Assembly (NCBI GenBank): GCA_000404785.1 | Contig: ASNI01000004.1 | Location: 13,345 to 77,344 of the forward strand | DNA length: 64,000 nucleotides | Direction: 5' to 3' | Origin: Cloacimonetes bacterium SCGC AAA252-N17 | Lineage (GTDB): Bacteria > Cloacimonadota > Cloacimonadia > JGIOTU-2 | Shown here: in pieces, positions 8,900 to 17,146 of the stretch | Layout: the number at the start of each line of letters is the position of its first letter | How positions within the stretch are numbered: position 1 is the first letter of the stretch | Translations under genes and position numbers: made by a program | The notes under the pieces: generated by a model | Told to the model about the DNA's origin: nothing | Database searches by the model: none | Seen by the model: the letters and a program-made list of their open reading frames with translations, nothing else

Positions 8900-9392
8900 C
8901 AGACGACTCCTTTTTGATGCTCTCTTCTTTTATCATATCGTTAATGAGCTTTATATCTTCATCCTCGGTAAGCTTCTTGCCGATTATTTTATCGGTCAGT
9001 TCGACGACGAAATCTCCGATCTGCGATTGAATGCTTTCTTTTGCTTTATTCACTTCGACATCGATCATTTCCTGGGATTCCTGAATGATAAGGTCCCGCT
9101 GCTCTGCTGCATCATGAAGAATTTGCTCACTCTGTATTTTCGCACTCTTTGTTGCTTCATCACGTATATCTCTGGCTTCCTCTTTTGCTTTTCTGAGTAA
9201 TTTTTTTTGCTCTTCAAGAATTTTTTCAGATTTGTCTTTATGCTTTTTTGCGCTCTTGAGATCATTACGTATCTGAGATTCTCTTTTTTGAATAAAATCC
9301 ATGAGCGGCTTATATAAGAGCTTTTTCAGGATAATCAGCAAAATAATGAAATTCACGATCACCAGAATAATCGTATAATCAATACTAACCAT
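8892..9392 (-). CDS. atpF: ATP synthase Fo b subunit
   Basis: The 166-residue peripheral stalk subunit has a single N-terminal transmembrane helix (about 6-25: YTIILVIVNFIILLIILKKL) followed by PLMDFIQKRE and a long, highly charged coiled-coil (about 35-160). Only one b gene is present, so the stator is probably a homodimer. An SD (AAGGAG) precedes the ATG, and a palindromic hairpin lies between this gene and atpE. Confidence 0.94.
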   Translation of the reverse strand: MVSIDYTIILVIVNFIILLIILKKLLYKPLMDFIQKRESQIRNDLKSAKKHKDKSEKILEEQKKLLRKAKEEARDIRDEATKSAKIQSEQILHDAAEQRDLIIQESQEMIDVEVNKAKESIQSQIGDFVVELTDKIIGKKLTEDEDIKLINDMIKEESIKKESSVD

Positions 9393-9404
9393 ACTTAAGA
9401 CTCC

Positions 9405-9422
9405 TTCCCGATATTTCGGGAA
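9405..9422. repeat. Short palindrome between atpE and atpF
   Basis: TTCCCGATATTTCGGGAA is a 7-bp stem with a 4-nt loop in the 33-bp gap after atpE and before atpF. Near-identical palindromes occur at 31438 and 31736, so it belongs to a small dispersed family. In the mRNA it could mark a processing or stability boundary between the highly needed c subunit and the rest of the operon (inference). Confidence 0.7.
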
Positions 9423-9425
9423 CGC

Positions 9426-9662
9426 TTACACTGCAAAAATAAGTAACAGGGAAATGACCAGTGAATAAATACCTGTTGATTCGGACACTGCCTGACCTAC
9501 AAGCATTGTTCTTGTGATAAGTCCCGCATTTTCTGGAGAACGCGCGATGCCTTCGCATGCCTTTCCTGCAGTAAATCCTTCTCCCAAACCAGGTCCTAAA
9601 GCACCCATACCCATACAAAGTCCTGCTCCTAAAAGAGCAGCTGCTCTAACGATTTCTGACAT
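9426..9662 (-). CDS. atpE: ATP synthase Fo c subunit, single hairpin, two-carboxylate Na+-type
   Basis: This 78-residue subunit is a hairpin of two transmembrane helices (about 4-30 and 48-77). The ion-coupling carboxylate is E61 in QAVSESTGIYSLV. S62, T63 and Y66 match the Na+-ligand pattern ES/TxxxY of Na+-driven rotors such as Ilyobacter. In helix 1 the position occupied by Gln in that protein is Glu (E28 in GPGLGEGF), 33 residues before E61. This reproduces the E32/E65 two-carboxylate arrangement described for the Fusobacterium nucleatum c-ring. A very strong SD (AGGAGG) precedes the ATG. It sits directly after the triple-hairpin c gene, so both may contribute to one ring. Confidence 0.95.
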   Translation of the reverse strand: MSEIVRAAALLGAGLCMGMGALGPGLGEGFTAGKACEGIARSPENAGLITRTMLVGQAVSESTGIYSLVISLLLIFAV

Positions 9663-9683
9663 TTTTCCTCCTATTAAATATGA

Positions 9684-10415
9684 TTATGCCACAAAAATTA
9701 ATAAAAATGCTATAACTAATGAATATATTGATGTTGATTCTGCAACAGCAGCACCCACAAACATTGTTCTTGTTAATAATGGAGATTGTTTAGGAAATTT
9801 ACTTATTGCTTCAACTGCTTTAGCAGCAACCATACCGATCCCAAGTCCAGGACCAAATGTCCCAAAGCCCATAGATAACGCAGCGCCTACCAATGCAAAG
9901 GATTTTACTATACTATTCCCAGTAGGTGTAGAATATAATAATATCATAGAAATTACCAACGCAAAAATTGCGGATGTTTGAGATAATGCCTGGCCTATTA
10001 ACATATTTGCAGTAAGCAAATTGGCTTCTCTGGGTTGTCTGCCTATTCCTTTACAAGTTTGTCCACCCGTGTAGCCATTTCCTAAAGCCGGTCCAAGACT
10101 TCCTAGTCCTACTACTAGTCCGGCACCAAAGAGTGATGCAACCATCTGCCATCCACCATCGGAATTAGTTATACCACCAAATAAAAGTAGCATTGCAACA
10201 ACAAGAGAAAAAATAGCACCAGTTTCGGTAAGTGCTTGCCCAATAAGCATAGTTTTCAATAAACTTTCGCTTGCTTTTGGTTGTTGCATTAATGCTTGGG
10301 AAGTATTTGCAGCAATAAACCCTTCACCAACTCCTGCCCCGATCGACGAGATGCCGACTGCGAGACCTGCGCCGAGATAAGCTGCTACGTGTACTAAGCT
10401 AAAAGTATCAAACAT
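9684..10415 (-). CDS. Triple-hairpin (six-TM) ATP synthase c subunit
   Basis: The 243-residue protein consists of three c-type hairpins in tandem. Each keeps the glycine-rich first helix and the 33-residue spacing to the ion site. Hairpin 1 (about 1-80) has E31 and E64 (QALTETGAIFSLV). Hairpin 2 (about 88-160) has N113 and Q146 (QALSQTSAIFALV), so it has no ion-carrying carboxylate. Hairpin 3 (about 168-243) has I193 and E226 (AAVAESTSIYSLV), which keeps the Na+-type ESTxIY pattern. Tandem c fusions with lost carboxylates are known from V-type rotors and from the Acetobacterium F/V hybrid ring (double hairpin); a triple one in an otherwise standard F-type operon is unusual. It lies 5 bp after atpB with no evident SD, unlike atpE, suggesting lower synthesis by coupling. 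Confidence 0.93.
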   Translation of the reverse strand: MFDTFSLVHVAAYLGAGLAVGISSIGAGVGEGFIAANTSQALMQQPKASESLLKTMLIGQALTETGAIFSLVVAMLLLFGGITNSDGGWQMVASLFGAGLVVGLGSLGPALGNGYTGGQTCKGIGRQPREANLLTANMLIGQALSQTSAIFALVISMILLYSTPTGNSIVKSFALVGAALSMGFGTFGPGLGIGMVAAKAVEAISKFPKQSPLLTRTMFVGAAVAESTSIYSLVIAFLLIFVA

Positions 10416-10420
10416 AAGCG

Positions 10421-11251
10421 TTATTTAATTGCTACTGCGGTATATGACAGCACAAGCATTGTGAACACAAATGCCTGAACTGTTCCGATGAACAGGCCAA
10501 AAAACAGATTAAGACCAACCGGAATGAGAATAAAACGTGTGAGATTAGACACAACAAGGATGATGATCGCTCCGCCGAGAATATTTCCGAAAAGACGGAA
10601 GGAGAGTGAAATTCCTTTTGCGAACTCTCCAACAATATTTATGGGCAACATAAAAGCGATCGGTGCTGCAAACTCCTTGAGATATAGACAAATACCCTTT
10701 TCTTTAATGGCTGAATAATGCACAACAATAAGCGCCATTAATCCAAGTCCAAGCGGAACATTCAAATTTCTGGTTGGTTCAAGATTTCCCGGAATGGGAA
10801 TCATACCTACTATATTACACAGCCAAATAAAAACGAAAATTGTAAAAATATATGGGGTGAAATATTTCTTTTTCTCGCCGACCGTTTCAATTACAAGACT
10901 GGAGAAGAAAGAGTATATCATCTCTGCAACAATTTGTAATTTGCCTGGTATGAGGTGCATTTTACGTCTTACGAGTGCTGCGAATAATATCAGGAAAAGA
11001 TCAACGAAAAGAATAACGCGCAGGACACTCCAATTTATGGTAAATTTCCCGAAAAGTTTTACCATATGATAGTGCTGGAATTCGTGATTTATCTGCTCCT
11101 GAATAGATTTTTTGCTCTCGATTGTCCTGATAATGAGTTTGCCGTTATCAAATCCAATCTGCAACTCATGATTAATTCCAATAGATACAATACCCTCAAT
11201 GATGATAATTGCTAAAATGATGAGAAGAATTTTTTTGGACTTTTTTTTCAT
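10421..11251 (-). CDS. atpB: ATP synthase Fo a subunit
   Basis: The stator ion-channel subunit has five or six predicted membrane helices. The essential arginine is in SLSFRLFGNILGGAI (about R219), with a C-terminal helix AFVFTMLVLSYTAVAI. The N-terminus carries one transmembrane anchor (ILLIILAIIII) followed by a roughly 50-residue extramembrane segment, longer than in E. coli. The ATG at 11251 is chosen; two codons further up there is only a TTG. It precedes the two rotor genes, the normal order for Fo. Confidence 0.94.
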   Translation of the reverse strand: MKKKSKKILLIILAIIIIEGIVSIGINHELQIGFDNGKLIIRTIESKKSIQEQINHEFQHYHMVKLFGKFTINWSVLRVILFVDLFLILFAALVRRKMHLIPGKLQIVAEMIYSFFSSLVIETVGEKKKYFTPYIFTIFVFIWLCNIVGMIPIPGNLEPTRNLNVPLGLGLMALIVVHYSAIKEKGICLYLKEFAAPIAFMLPINIVGEFAKGISLSFRLFGNILGGAIIILVVSNLTRFILIPVGLNLFFGLFIGTVQAFVFTMLVLSYTAVAIK

Positions 11252-11266
11252 ATACAAATTTTAAGA

Positions 11267-11653
11267 TTATTCAGATTCCTGATTATTTTTTCCAGCAAGA
11301 ATACCATCGATGAGAACGATAGCTGGAGCGATCAGCAAACCCGCAAGAAGAGAAAAGATATTCACTTCTAAAAATTTCACAAAAACTACTACAAATAAAA
11401 CCAATATCAAATAGCGGATATAGAAATTCTTGAAAACGCTTAATTTTGCACCTGAGGGGCTGAGACCCACTCGATTTTCTGCACCCTTTGCCTGAAAATA
11501 AAAATTCAAACTTGAAAGAATTGAGCCAAGAAAATAGCCCAACCAAAGCTTCAAGTTTTGTGTGATAAGCAAAAGAGCCGGAATCTCTGTCAAGAAAATT
11601 ATCCCCAAAATATGGTACACGTACTTACGAAAACTACTTGTCTGAATTTTCAT
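11267..11653 (-). CDS. atpI: ATP synthase subunit I (AtpI-type membrane protein)
   Basis: This small integral membrane protein has four hydrophobic segments (about YHILGIIFLTEIPALLLI, LWLGYFLGSILSSLNFY, IRYLILVLFVVVFVKFL and LLAGLLIAPAIVLIDGI). Size, topology and position between atpZ and atpB match the AtpI/ATP-synt_I family, which assists c-ring assembly or Mg2+/ion handling. The ATG at 11653 (MKIQTSSFRKY) gives a 20-bp overlap with atpZ; the open frame extends 14 codons further upstream into atpZ. Confidence 0.75.
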   Translation of the reverse strand: MKIQTSSFRKYVYHILGIIFLTEIPALLLITQNLKLWLGYFLGSILSSLNFYFQAKGAENRVGLSPSGAKLSVFKNFYIRYLILVLFVVVFVKFLEVNIFSLLAGLLIAPAIVLIDGILAGKNNQESE

Positions 11654-11870
11654 TCTTTTTAATGAGTTGATAGCATGAAATTGCGCCCGAAACAACTCCG
11701 CAAAAGACCCCGATCATTATTGGAATTCCTCCAAGATGCCACTTTTTATCTATAAACAAACCGATAAAGAAAAATATAAGAATGTTGATCACCATTGTGA
11801 GACCGAGCTGTGCTACAAGCCCGAGCCCTTCAAAAACCTCCTTATAATAGCCCTTATTCTTCAACGACAT
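11634..11870 (-). CDS. atpZ: AtpZ/AtpI family small membrane protein
   Basis: The 78-residue protein has two transmembrane helices (about 17-40 and 48-68) and the family-typical GLFIDKKWHLGGIPIMIG followed by glycine-spaced helix 2 (GVFCGVVSG). It matches the F0F1-ATPase gene-1 family (AtpZ), commonly first in ATP synthase operons and proposed to form a cation channel with AtpI. First gene of the atp cluster, 5 bp after the bactofilin gene, so the operon may extend upstream. Confidence 0.85.
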   Translation of the reverse strand: MSLKNKGYYKEVFEGLGLVAQLGLTMVINILIFFFIGLFIDKKWHLGGIPIMIGVFCGVVSGAISCYQLIKKNENSDK

Positions 11871-11875
11871 AGAGT

Positions 11876-12247
11876 TTATTTTTCTTTAGCTTTTTTGGTG
11901 CTTTTGGCAGTTTCGACCTGTTTGACACTACAATTCCCGCTGATCTGTGTTCCCGATTCCATAGTAAGGATCTTGGCAATAATGTCACCATTAATTAGCG
12001 CTGAACTTTTTAGTTCTAATTTTTTTTCTATCGTGATATTCCCCTCAACCTTACCTGAAATTACCGCTTCATTGGATTGAATGTCTGCTTTTACGTTTGC
12101 CTTTTCTCCTATAAGTAAAAAGCCATCGCAGATTATCTTTCCATCTACTTCGCCATCAATACGAACGCCACCTTCAGAATGAATTTCTCCATTGAACTTC
12201 GTATGTTCTCCAATAATAGTATCCAAGTTATTTTCTCCGTTTTTCAC
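11876..12247 (-). CDS. Bactofilin (polymer-forming cytoskeletal protein)
   Basis: A right-handed beta-helix protein of the bactofilin family: the core repeats read TIIGEHTKFNGEIHSEGG, VRIDGEVDGKI, LLIGEKANVKADI, AVISGKVEGNI and SALINGDIIAKIL, with short polar tails at both ends. Bactofilins polymerise without nucleotide and organise envelope enzymes. The GTG at 12245-12247 is preferred as start because GGAGG lies 6 bp upstream; the frame extends to an ATG at 12265 overlapping the peptidase gene. The upstream neighbour is an M23 peptidase, a pairing seen in other bacteria where bactofilin positions a cell-wall hydrolase. Confidence 0.92.
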   Translation of the reverse strand: MKNGENNLDTIIGEHTKFNGEIHSEGGVRIDGEVDGKIICDGFLLIGEKANVKADIQSNEAVISGKVEGNITIEKKLELKSSALINGDIIAKILTMESGTQISGNCSVKQVETAKSTKKAKEK

Positions 12248-12261
12248 CAAAAACCTCCATC

Positions 12262-12918
12262 TCATTTTATTTTTGATTCCGGATCGACATTTTTATTATG
12301 ATATAAAATTTCAAAGTGCAGATGCGGAGCTGAGCTGATACCCGTGTTTCCCACTTCGGCTATCTGCTCACCTTTGCGCACAAACGTTCCTAACTCAACG
12401 TTTATAAAAGAGTTGTGCCCATATTTTGTTTTATAACCATTCAGGTGATCCAATACAATGATCTTCCCGTAGATATCATCATCAAGATCAATTGATTCAA
12501 CCACTCCGGATGCCGCAGCATAAACTGGCTCACCAACTTTACCCGCAAGGTCAATACCGTAGTGATTTCTCTTTGGCAAATATGGTTTTGTTAGTATCAA
12601 TTCAGCAAGAGGGCAGAAATTTGGAATATATTGCTGGTAATTGATAAAATTTTCTGTCGCATCCTCAAGCTCTTTCTCGTGCAAATCAATATTTCCCAAA
12701 TCTCTTGAAGGAATTACCGGACTTTTTGTTACTGTGGGCATTGAAGCGATAACATCTTCGAGCTGCTTGACTTTGAGGTCCAAGCCCTGCTTCTCCTGTC
12801 TCAAAATATCGTTCTTTGAAGTCAGATCGTTGATAAGATATAATGATACGACAATATATGACCCGACCACAATAATAATTATTATTGATAGATATACGAC
12901 TAATCTTTTATGTTTCAT
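12262..12918 (-). CDS. Membrane-anchored M23 (LytM-type) metallopeptidase
   Basis: The 218-residue protein has an N-terminal signal anchor (about 6-30), a short coiled-coil (about 32-60) and a C-terminal M23 domain (about 100-215). The zinc ligands are present: H119 and D123 (NHYGIDLAG) and H201 of HLHF, with H168 (KYGHNS) and H199 as the catalytic histidines, so the domain appears active rather than a degenerate LytM factor. Its likely substrate is the peptide cross-bridge of peptidoglycan. It overlaps parB by 11 bp and abuts the bactofilin gene. Confidence 0.92.
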   Translation of the reverse strand: MKHKRLVVYLSIIIIIVVGSYIVVSLYLINDLTSKNDILRQEKQGLDLKVKQLEDVIASMPTVTKSPVIPSRDLGNIDLHEKELEDATENFINYQQYIPNFCPLAELILTKPYLPKRNHYGIDLAGKVGEPVYAAASGVVESIDLDDDIYGKIIVLDHLNGYKTKYGHNSFINVELGTFVRKGEQIAEVGNTGISSAPHLHFEILYHNKNVDPESKIK

Positions 12919-13744
12919 TTTTATAAAGTATCATATTGAGGATCTTTTCAAATTCATCCTCAGAATGGTAATATATTTCAAATTTACCCTTTTTATAGCC
13001 CTTTATTTTCACCCTTGTTCCAAACCTCTTTTCAAGATCATGTTCAAGAGCTACTAAATGAATATCCCTTCTTGCCGGTTTTTTCTCCTTCTTCAGATTC
13101 TCAAACCGCTTTGATAATTCTTCTGCATTGTGTACGGAAATTTCGTGTTTCACAATGTATTTTGCAAAATCTATTTGAAGGGCTGGATCAACCTGTAGAA
13201 TTGCGCGTGCATGTCCTGCAGATAGAATATCCTCTTTTATCATTTCGATAATGGAATTTGGTAATTTCAGAATTCTTAATGCATTGGTTATCGTTACACG
13301 ACTTTTGCCGACAATACCAGAAATCTTTTCATGTGTGTATTTGAACTCATCAACAAACCTCTGATATGCCATTGCTTCATCAACGGCATTGAGATTCTCT
13401 CTCTGTATATTTTCCACAAGTGCGAGTGAGAGCATTTCCTGATCTTTTGCTGTTCGGACTATTGCGGGCACTTTTGTGAATCCGGCTATCAGTGCAGCTG
13501 TAATCCTTCGCTGACCGGCAATCAGTTCATATTTATCTTTTTCTGCTTTTCGAACAACAACCGGCTGAATTATACCGTTTTCAGAAATAGAATCTGCCAG
13601 TTCTTGCAGCTGTTTTTTATTGATGGATTTTCTCGGCTGAAAGGGATTGAAAGAGATATTTTCAATTGCGATCAGCTTTACGCCTGTCTTATCATCTTCA
13701 TCAATTTGAACAAGCGCTTCCAAACCTTTTCCAAGTCTACTCAT
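12908..13744 (-). CDS. parB: Chromosome partitioning protein ParB
   Basis: ParB/Spo0J CTPase clamp that loads at parS. It has the N-terminal domain with AGQRRITAAL (the GxRR CTP-binding region) and ENIQRENLNAVDEA, a central helix-turn-helix (about 120-165: THEKISGIVGKSRVTITNALRIL) and a C-terminal dimerisation domain. 278 residues is normal for chromosomal ParB. Its start overlaps the end of parA. A perfect parS palindrome lies at 41591 in this window. Confidence 0.97.
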   Translation of the reverse strand: MSRLGKGLEALVQIDEDDKTGVKLIAIENISFNPFQPRKSINKKQLQELADSISENGIIQPVVVRKAEKDKYELIAGQRRITAALIAGFTKVPAIVRTAKDQEMLSLALVENIQRENLNAVDEAMAYQRFVDEFKYTHEKISGIVGKSRVTITNALRILKLPNSIIEMIKEDILSAGHARAILQVDPALQIDFAKYIVKHEISVHNAEELSKRFENLKKEKKPARRDIHLVALEHDLEKRFGTRVKIKGYKKGKFEIYYHSEDEFEKILNMILYKNET

Positions 13745-14517
13745 GCAATTTCCTTTCCATCTTTTTTTAATACTTCCAGTGCAAGATGTAAATAATTCTG
13801 TGCTCCTCGCGAGCTTATATCATAGGTCAAGATCGGCTTGCCATAACTCGGCGCTTCACTCAATTTCACATTTCGGTCAATTATTGTATCAAAAACAATA
13901 TTCTTAAAATACCTTCGAACTTCTTTTGCAACCTGCTCAGATAATATCGTTCTTCTATCATACATAGTAATAACAATTCCAAAAATGGAAAGATCGGGAT
14001 TTAGTTTTCTCTTGATGAGCTGAATTGTTTTAAGTAGGTGCGCGATTCCCTCGAGTGCATAATATTCTGATTGTATCGGAATAAGCAGATCGTTGCTCGC
14101 GACCATTGCGTTCACAGTCAAAATATTCAGAGAGGGTGGACAATCTATAATAATGTAATCAAATTTTCCATCAATATTTGAAAGCACTCTTTTCAACCGT
14201 TGCTCTTTCTTATCTGCTGTCAGAAGCTCCACTTCACAGCCAATGAGATCTATCGAAGATGGAATGATGCGCAGGTTGGCTATGCTTGTTTCATGTATTG
14301 AATCATAAACATTTGAATCTCCAAGCAGAAGATCGTATATCTGTCCATCGACAGTATGTTTATCTATTCCAATTCCAGTTGTGCAGTTTGCTTGGGGATC
14401 CAAGTCAACAAGCAGCACTTTTTGTCCATATGATGCCAGTGAAGCAGCCAGATTAATGGCTGTTGTGGTCTTGCCGACCCCGCCTTTCTGGTTCGTGATC
14501 GCGAGTGCTTTAGTCAT
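13741..14517 (-). CDS. parA: Chromosome partitioning ATPase ParA (Soj)
   Basis: The 258-residue deviant Walker-A ATPase starts with AITNQKGGVGKTTTAINLAASLA, holding the KGGVGKTT motif with its signature lysine. Walker A' DPQANCTTG and Walker B DYIIIDCPPSLN follow. Small, without an N-terminal DNA-binding domain, as in chromosomal Soj/ParA. It overlaps rsmG by 8 bp and parB by 4 bp in the classic gidA-gidB-parA-parB order. Confidence 0.97.
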   Translation of the reverse strand: MTKALAITNQKGGVGKTTTAINLAASLASYGQKVLLVDLDPQANCTTGIGIDKHTVDGQIYDLLLGDSNVYDSIHETSIANLRIIPSSIDLIGCEVELLTADKKEQRLKRVLSNIDGKFDYIIIDCPPSLNILTVNAMVASNDLLIPIQSEYYALEGIAHLLKTIQLIKRKLNPDLSIFGIVITMYDRRTILSEQVAKEVRRYFKNIVFDTIIDRNVKLSEAPSYGKPILTYDISSRGAQNYLHLALEVLKKDGKEIA

Positions 14518-15148
14518 GTTTCTTTACTATGATAAAGGCTCTTTTGCCGAGCCCGGAATACTCTTTTCTGATTATTTCTATTTTATCACAATCAGCATAG
14601 TAGTTTATCTTGTCAACTTCATCATTATTAAGAGCAGATTTATACAATATGAGTTTCCCCGAAGGTTTCAGAAGCTCAAATGCCTTCATAAAATATTCGT
14701 CATTCATTTTTACTGCACGCACAACAATGTAATCAAAACTGCCTTTAATATTATGATCCAATTCTTCGAATCGCGAGTGGATTATATTCGTTTCCGACAG
14801 GTTAAGCTCTTGTTTTATCAATCTAAGAAACAATACTTTTTTTCTGATTGATTCTACACAGTAAAGTTCCATCGTAGGATAAAATATTTTGAGAGGTATA
14901 CCCGGGAACCCACCACCGCTTCCAAAATCCAGAACTCGAGAATTGCTAAAATCAAGAAAATCAGTAATAAGAATTGAATCAAGAAAATGTGTGAGCCAGA
15001 TATTTTCAAGAGATCTTTCTGAAACCAGATTTATTTTTTTGTTTCTTTCTCGTAGGATTTTTTCATACAAAACAAACAAGTTGTAAGCACCGTCTGGAAT
15101 GCAGTGATTTTTCAGAAAATTATACAACTGTTTTGAATTATTTTGCAT
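14510..15148 (-). CDS. rsmG: 16S rRNA (guanine527-N7)-methyltransferase RsmG (GidB)
   Basis: The 212-residue SAM-dependent methyltransferase has the family SAM-binding motif LDFGSGGGFPGIPLKIF. The upstream NLVSERSLENIWLTHFLDS matches the conserved N-terminal helix region. It methylates G527 of 16S rRNA. It overlaps mnmG by 11 bp and parA by 8 bp. Confidence 0.96.
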   Translation of the reverse strand: MQNNSKQLYNFLKNHCIPDGAYNLFVLYEKILRERNKKINLVSERSLENIWLTHFLDSILITDFLDFSNSRVLDFGSGGGFPGIPLKIFYPTMELYCVESIRKKVLFLRLIKQELNLSETNIIHSRFEELDHNIKGSFDYIVVRAVKMNDEYFMKAFELLKPSGKLILYKSALNNDEVDKINYYADCDKIEIIRKEYSGLGKRAFIIVKKHD

Positions 15149-16967
15149 CGAGGGTCTTTAATTTTATTAGAAGTGCAGACACATCGGCAAAAGTTACACC
15201 TGGAATTCGCGCTGCCTGTCCCACAGAAAGAGGTTTGACTTTTGTGAGCTTTTCTCTTGCTTCATAGGAAATAGTTTCAAATTCCATATAGTTGAAATCT
15301 GCTGGAATTGATTTATTCTCAAGATAATTAAATCGTTCAATTTCCTGCTTCTGGCGTTTGATGTAACCCTCATATTTTACTTCAAGAGATATTTTATCCT
15401 TGATCAGATCAGTTACACCCTTTTCAATTTTGTATCCAAACCTAACCAGATCATCATAAGCAATTTTAGGTCTTCGGAGAATATCAATCATTTTGTATGC
15501 TTTGTCTGAATCCGTTTTTGCATTGGTCTTTTGTAATTTTTTTATTTCTCTAATTTTGATTGTTAATGCTTCAGTAAATTTCTTATATCTTGCTGTATCA
15601 ATCAGTCCCAATTTGTACCCCAAAGGCATAAGGCGTTCATCGGCGTTATCCTGTCGTAGGTGAAGGCGATATTCTGCACGTGCAGTGAACATTCGATAGG
15701 GCTCATCTACTCCTTTTGTGACGAGGTCATCTATCAGCACTCCAATATAGGAATTATCTCTATGCATAACTATCGGTTCTTTTTTCATCACATAATTCAC
15801 AGCATTGATACCTGCGATTATACCCTGTGCTGCGGCTTCTTCGTAACCGGAAGTGCCGTTTATCTGACCTGCAAAAAAAAGCCCTTTTATCAACTTTGTT
15901 TCCAGACTATATTGAATATATTCAGTTGGAATACAGTCATACTCGATTGCATATCCATAACGCATTAGTTTAGCATTTTTAAGACCTTCAACAGAATGGA
16001 TCATATCCATTTGAACCTGCGGAGGAAAGCTTGTAGGCAGTCCGTTAGCATACATCTCGAAGGTATTAAGTCCTTCTGGCTCTATAAAAACTTGATGCCT
16101 GTCCTTCTCCGGAAATTTCTTTATCTTATCTTCAATCGAGGGACAATACCGCGCACCAATTCCAGTGATATTTCCGCTGTATAATGAAGATTCTGTCATA
16201 TGATCCGCTATTATCTTGTGCGTTCTTTTATTTGTATAGGTGAGAAAACAGCTTACATAATTCTTTGGCTCAATATCAGTATAATAAGAAAATTTTGGCG
16301 GTGGTTCATCGGGTTTTTGTTCTTCCAGTTTTGCATAATCAAGTGAGCGAGAATCAAGGCGTGCAGGAGTTCCGGTTTTGAATCTTACCAATGGGAAACC
16401 ATGCTCTTTCAAAGAATCTGAAAGTTTTAAAGAAGCAAATTCGCCTGCTCTTCCTGCAGAATATTTATTCTTGCCAATATGAATTGTTCCATTGAGAAAA
16501 GTACCCGCAGCAATGATCACGGTTTTCCCAAAATATTTTTGTCCATACTGTGTCTTAACTCCTTTTATCTGCCTTTTTTCAACAATGAGTTCTTCAACGA
16601 GTGATTCTTTTATCTCCAGATTTTCCTGATGTTCCACGACAGAACGCATTTCCATCTGATATTTCATTCTATCTGCTTGCGCACGGGGTGCCCACACAGC
16701 GGGACCTTTGCTCTTATTAAGCATCCGAAAATGTATCCCAGTTCTATCTATGACCTGTCCAATTGCACCACCAAGTGCATCAACTTCACGCGTAAGATGT
16801 CCTTTTGCCAAACCTCCCACCGCTGGATTGCATGACATACGTCCTATCGTTTCGAGTTTTATCACGAACATTAGTGTATCGGCACCCATTTGGGCAGCTG
16901 CCAGTGCAGCTTCACAGCCGGCATGGCCAGCGCCAACAACGATCACATCATAGATTTTGGAATGCAT
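15138..16967 (-). CDS. mnmG: tRNA uridine-34 carboxymethylaminomethyl modification enzyme MnmG (GidA)
   Basis: The 609-residue FAD-dependent subunit of the MnmEG complex has the FAD dinucleotide motif VGAGHAGCEAALAAAQMG, the MSCNPAVGGLAKGHL segment with the catalytic-region cysteine, GTPARLD, and the C-terminal MnmE/tRNA-binding helical domain (IPGVTFADVSALLIKL). Partner MnmE is encoded at 41195-42535. The start is supported by AGGAAG upstream. First gene of the mnmG-rsmG-parA-parB-M23-bactofilin-atp series. Confidence 0.97.
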   Translation of the reverse strand: MHSKIYDVIVVGAGHAGCEAALAAAQMGADTLMFVIKLETIGRMSCNPAVGGLAKGHLTREVDALGGAIGQVIDRTGIHFRMLNKSKGPAVWAPRAQADRMKYQMEMRSVVEHQENLEIKESLVEELIVEKRQIKGVKTQYGQKYFGKTVIIAAGTFLNGTIHIGKNKYSAGRAGEFASLKLSDSLKEHGFPLVRFKTGTPARLDSRSLDYAKLEEQKPDEPPPKFSYYTDIEPKNYVSCFLTYTNKRTHKIIADHMTESSLYSGNITGIGARYCPSIEDKIKKFPEKDRHQVFIEPEGLNTFEMYANGLPTSFPPQVQMDMIHSVEGLKNAKLMRYGYAIEYDCIPTEYIQYSLETKLIKGLFFAGQINGTSGYEEAAAQGIIAGINAVNYVMKKEPIVMHRDNSYIGVLIDDLVTKGVDEPYRMFTARAEYRLHLRQDNADERLMPLGYKLGLIDTARYKKFTEALTIKIREIKKLQKTNAKTDSDKAYKMIDILRRPKIAYDDLVRFGYKIEKGVTDLIKDKISLEVKYEGYIKRQKQEIERFNYLENKSIPADFNYMEFETISYEAREKLTKVKPLSVGQAARIPGVTFADVSALLIKLKTLDAK

Positions 16968-17146
16968 TGCTTATAAACTTCCTAATTTACTGTGTAACAG
17001 AGTTTGTCAGTTTCGTGATTTTCGTCAACTATTATGAGCAATGAATCTTTCTTTTGTTCTCATCATAATTTATGAGTAAAAGCAAAAAACTTGACGTAAC
17101 ATAGATATAAAATCCTAAGTTCGTTTATTAAAATTTGGTGAAAAAT

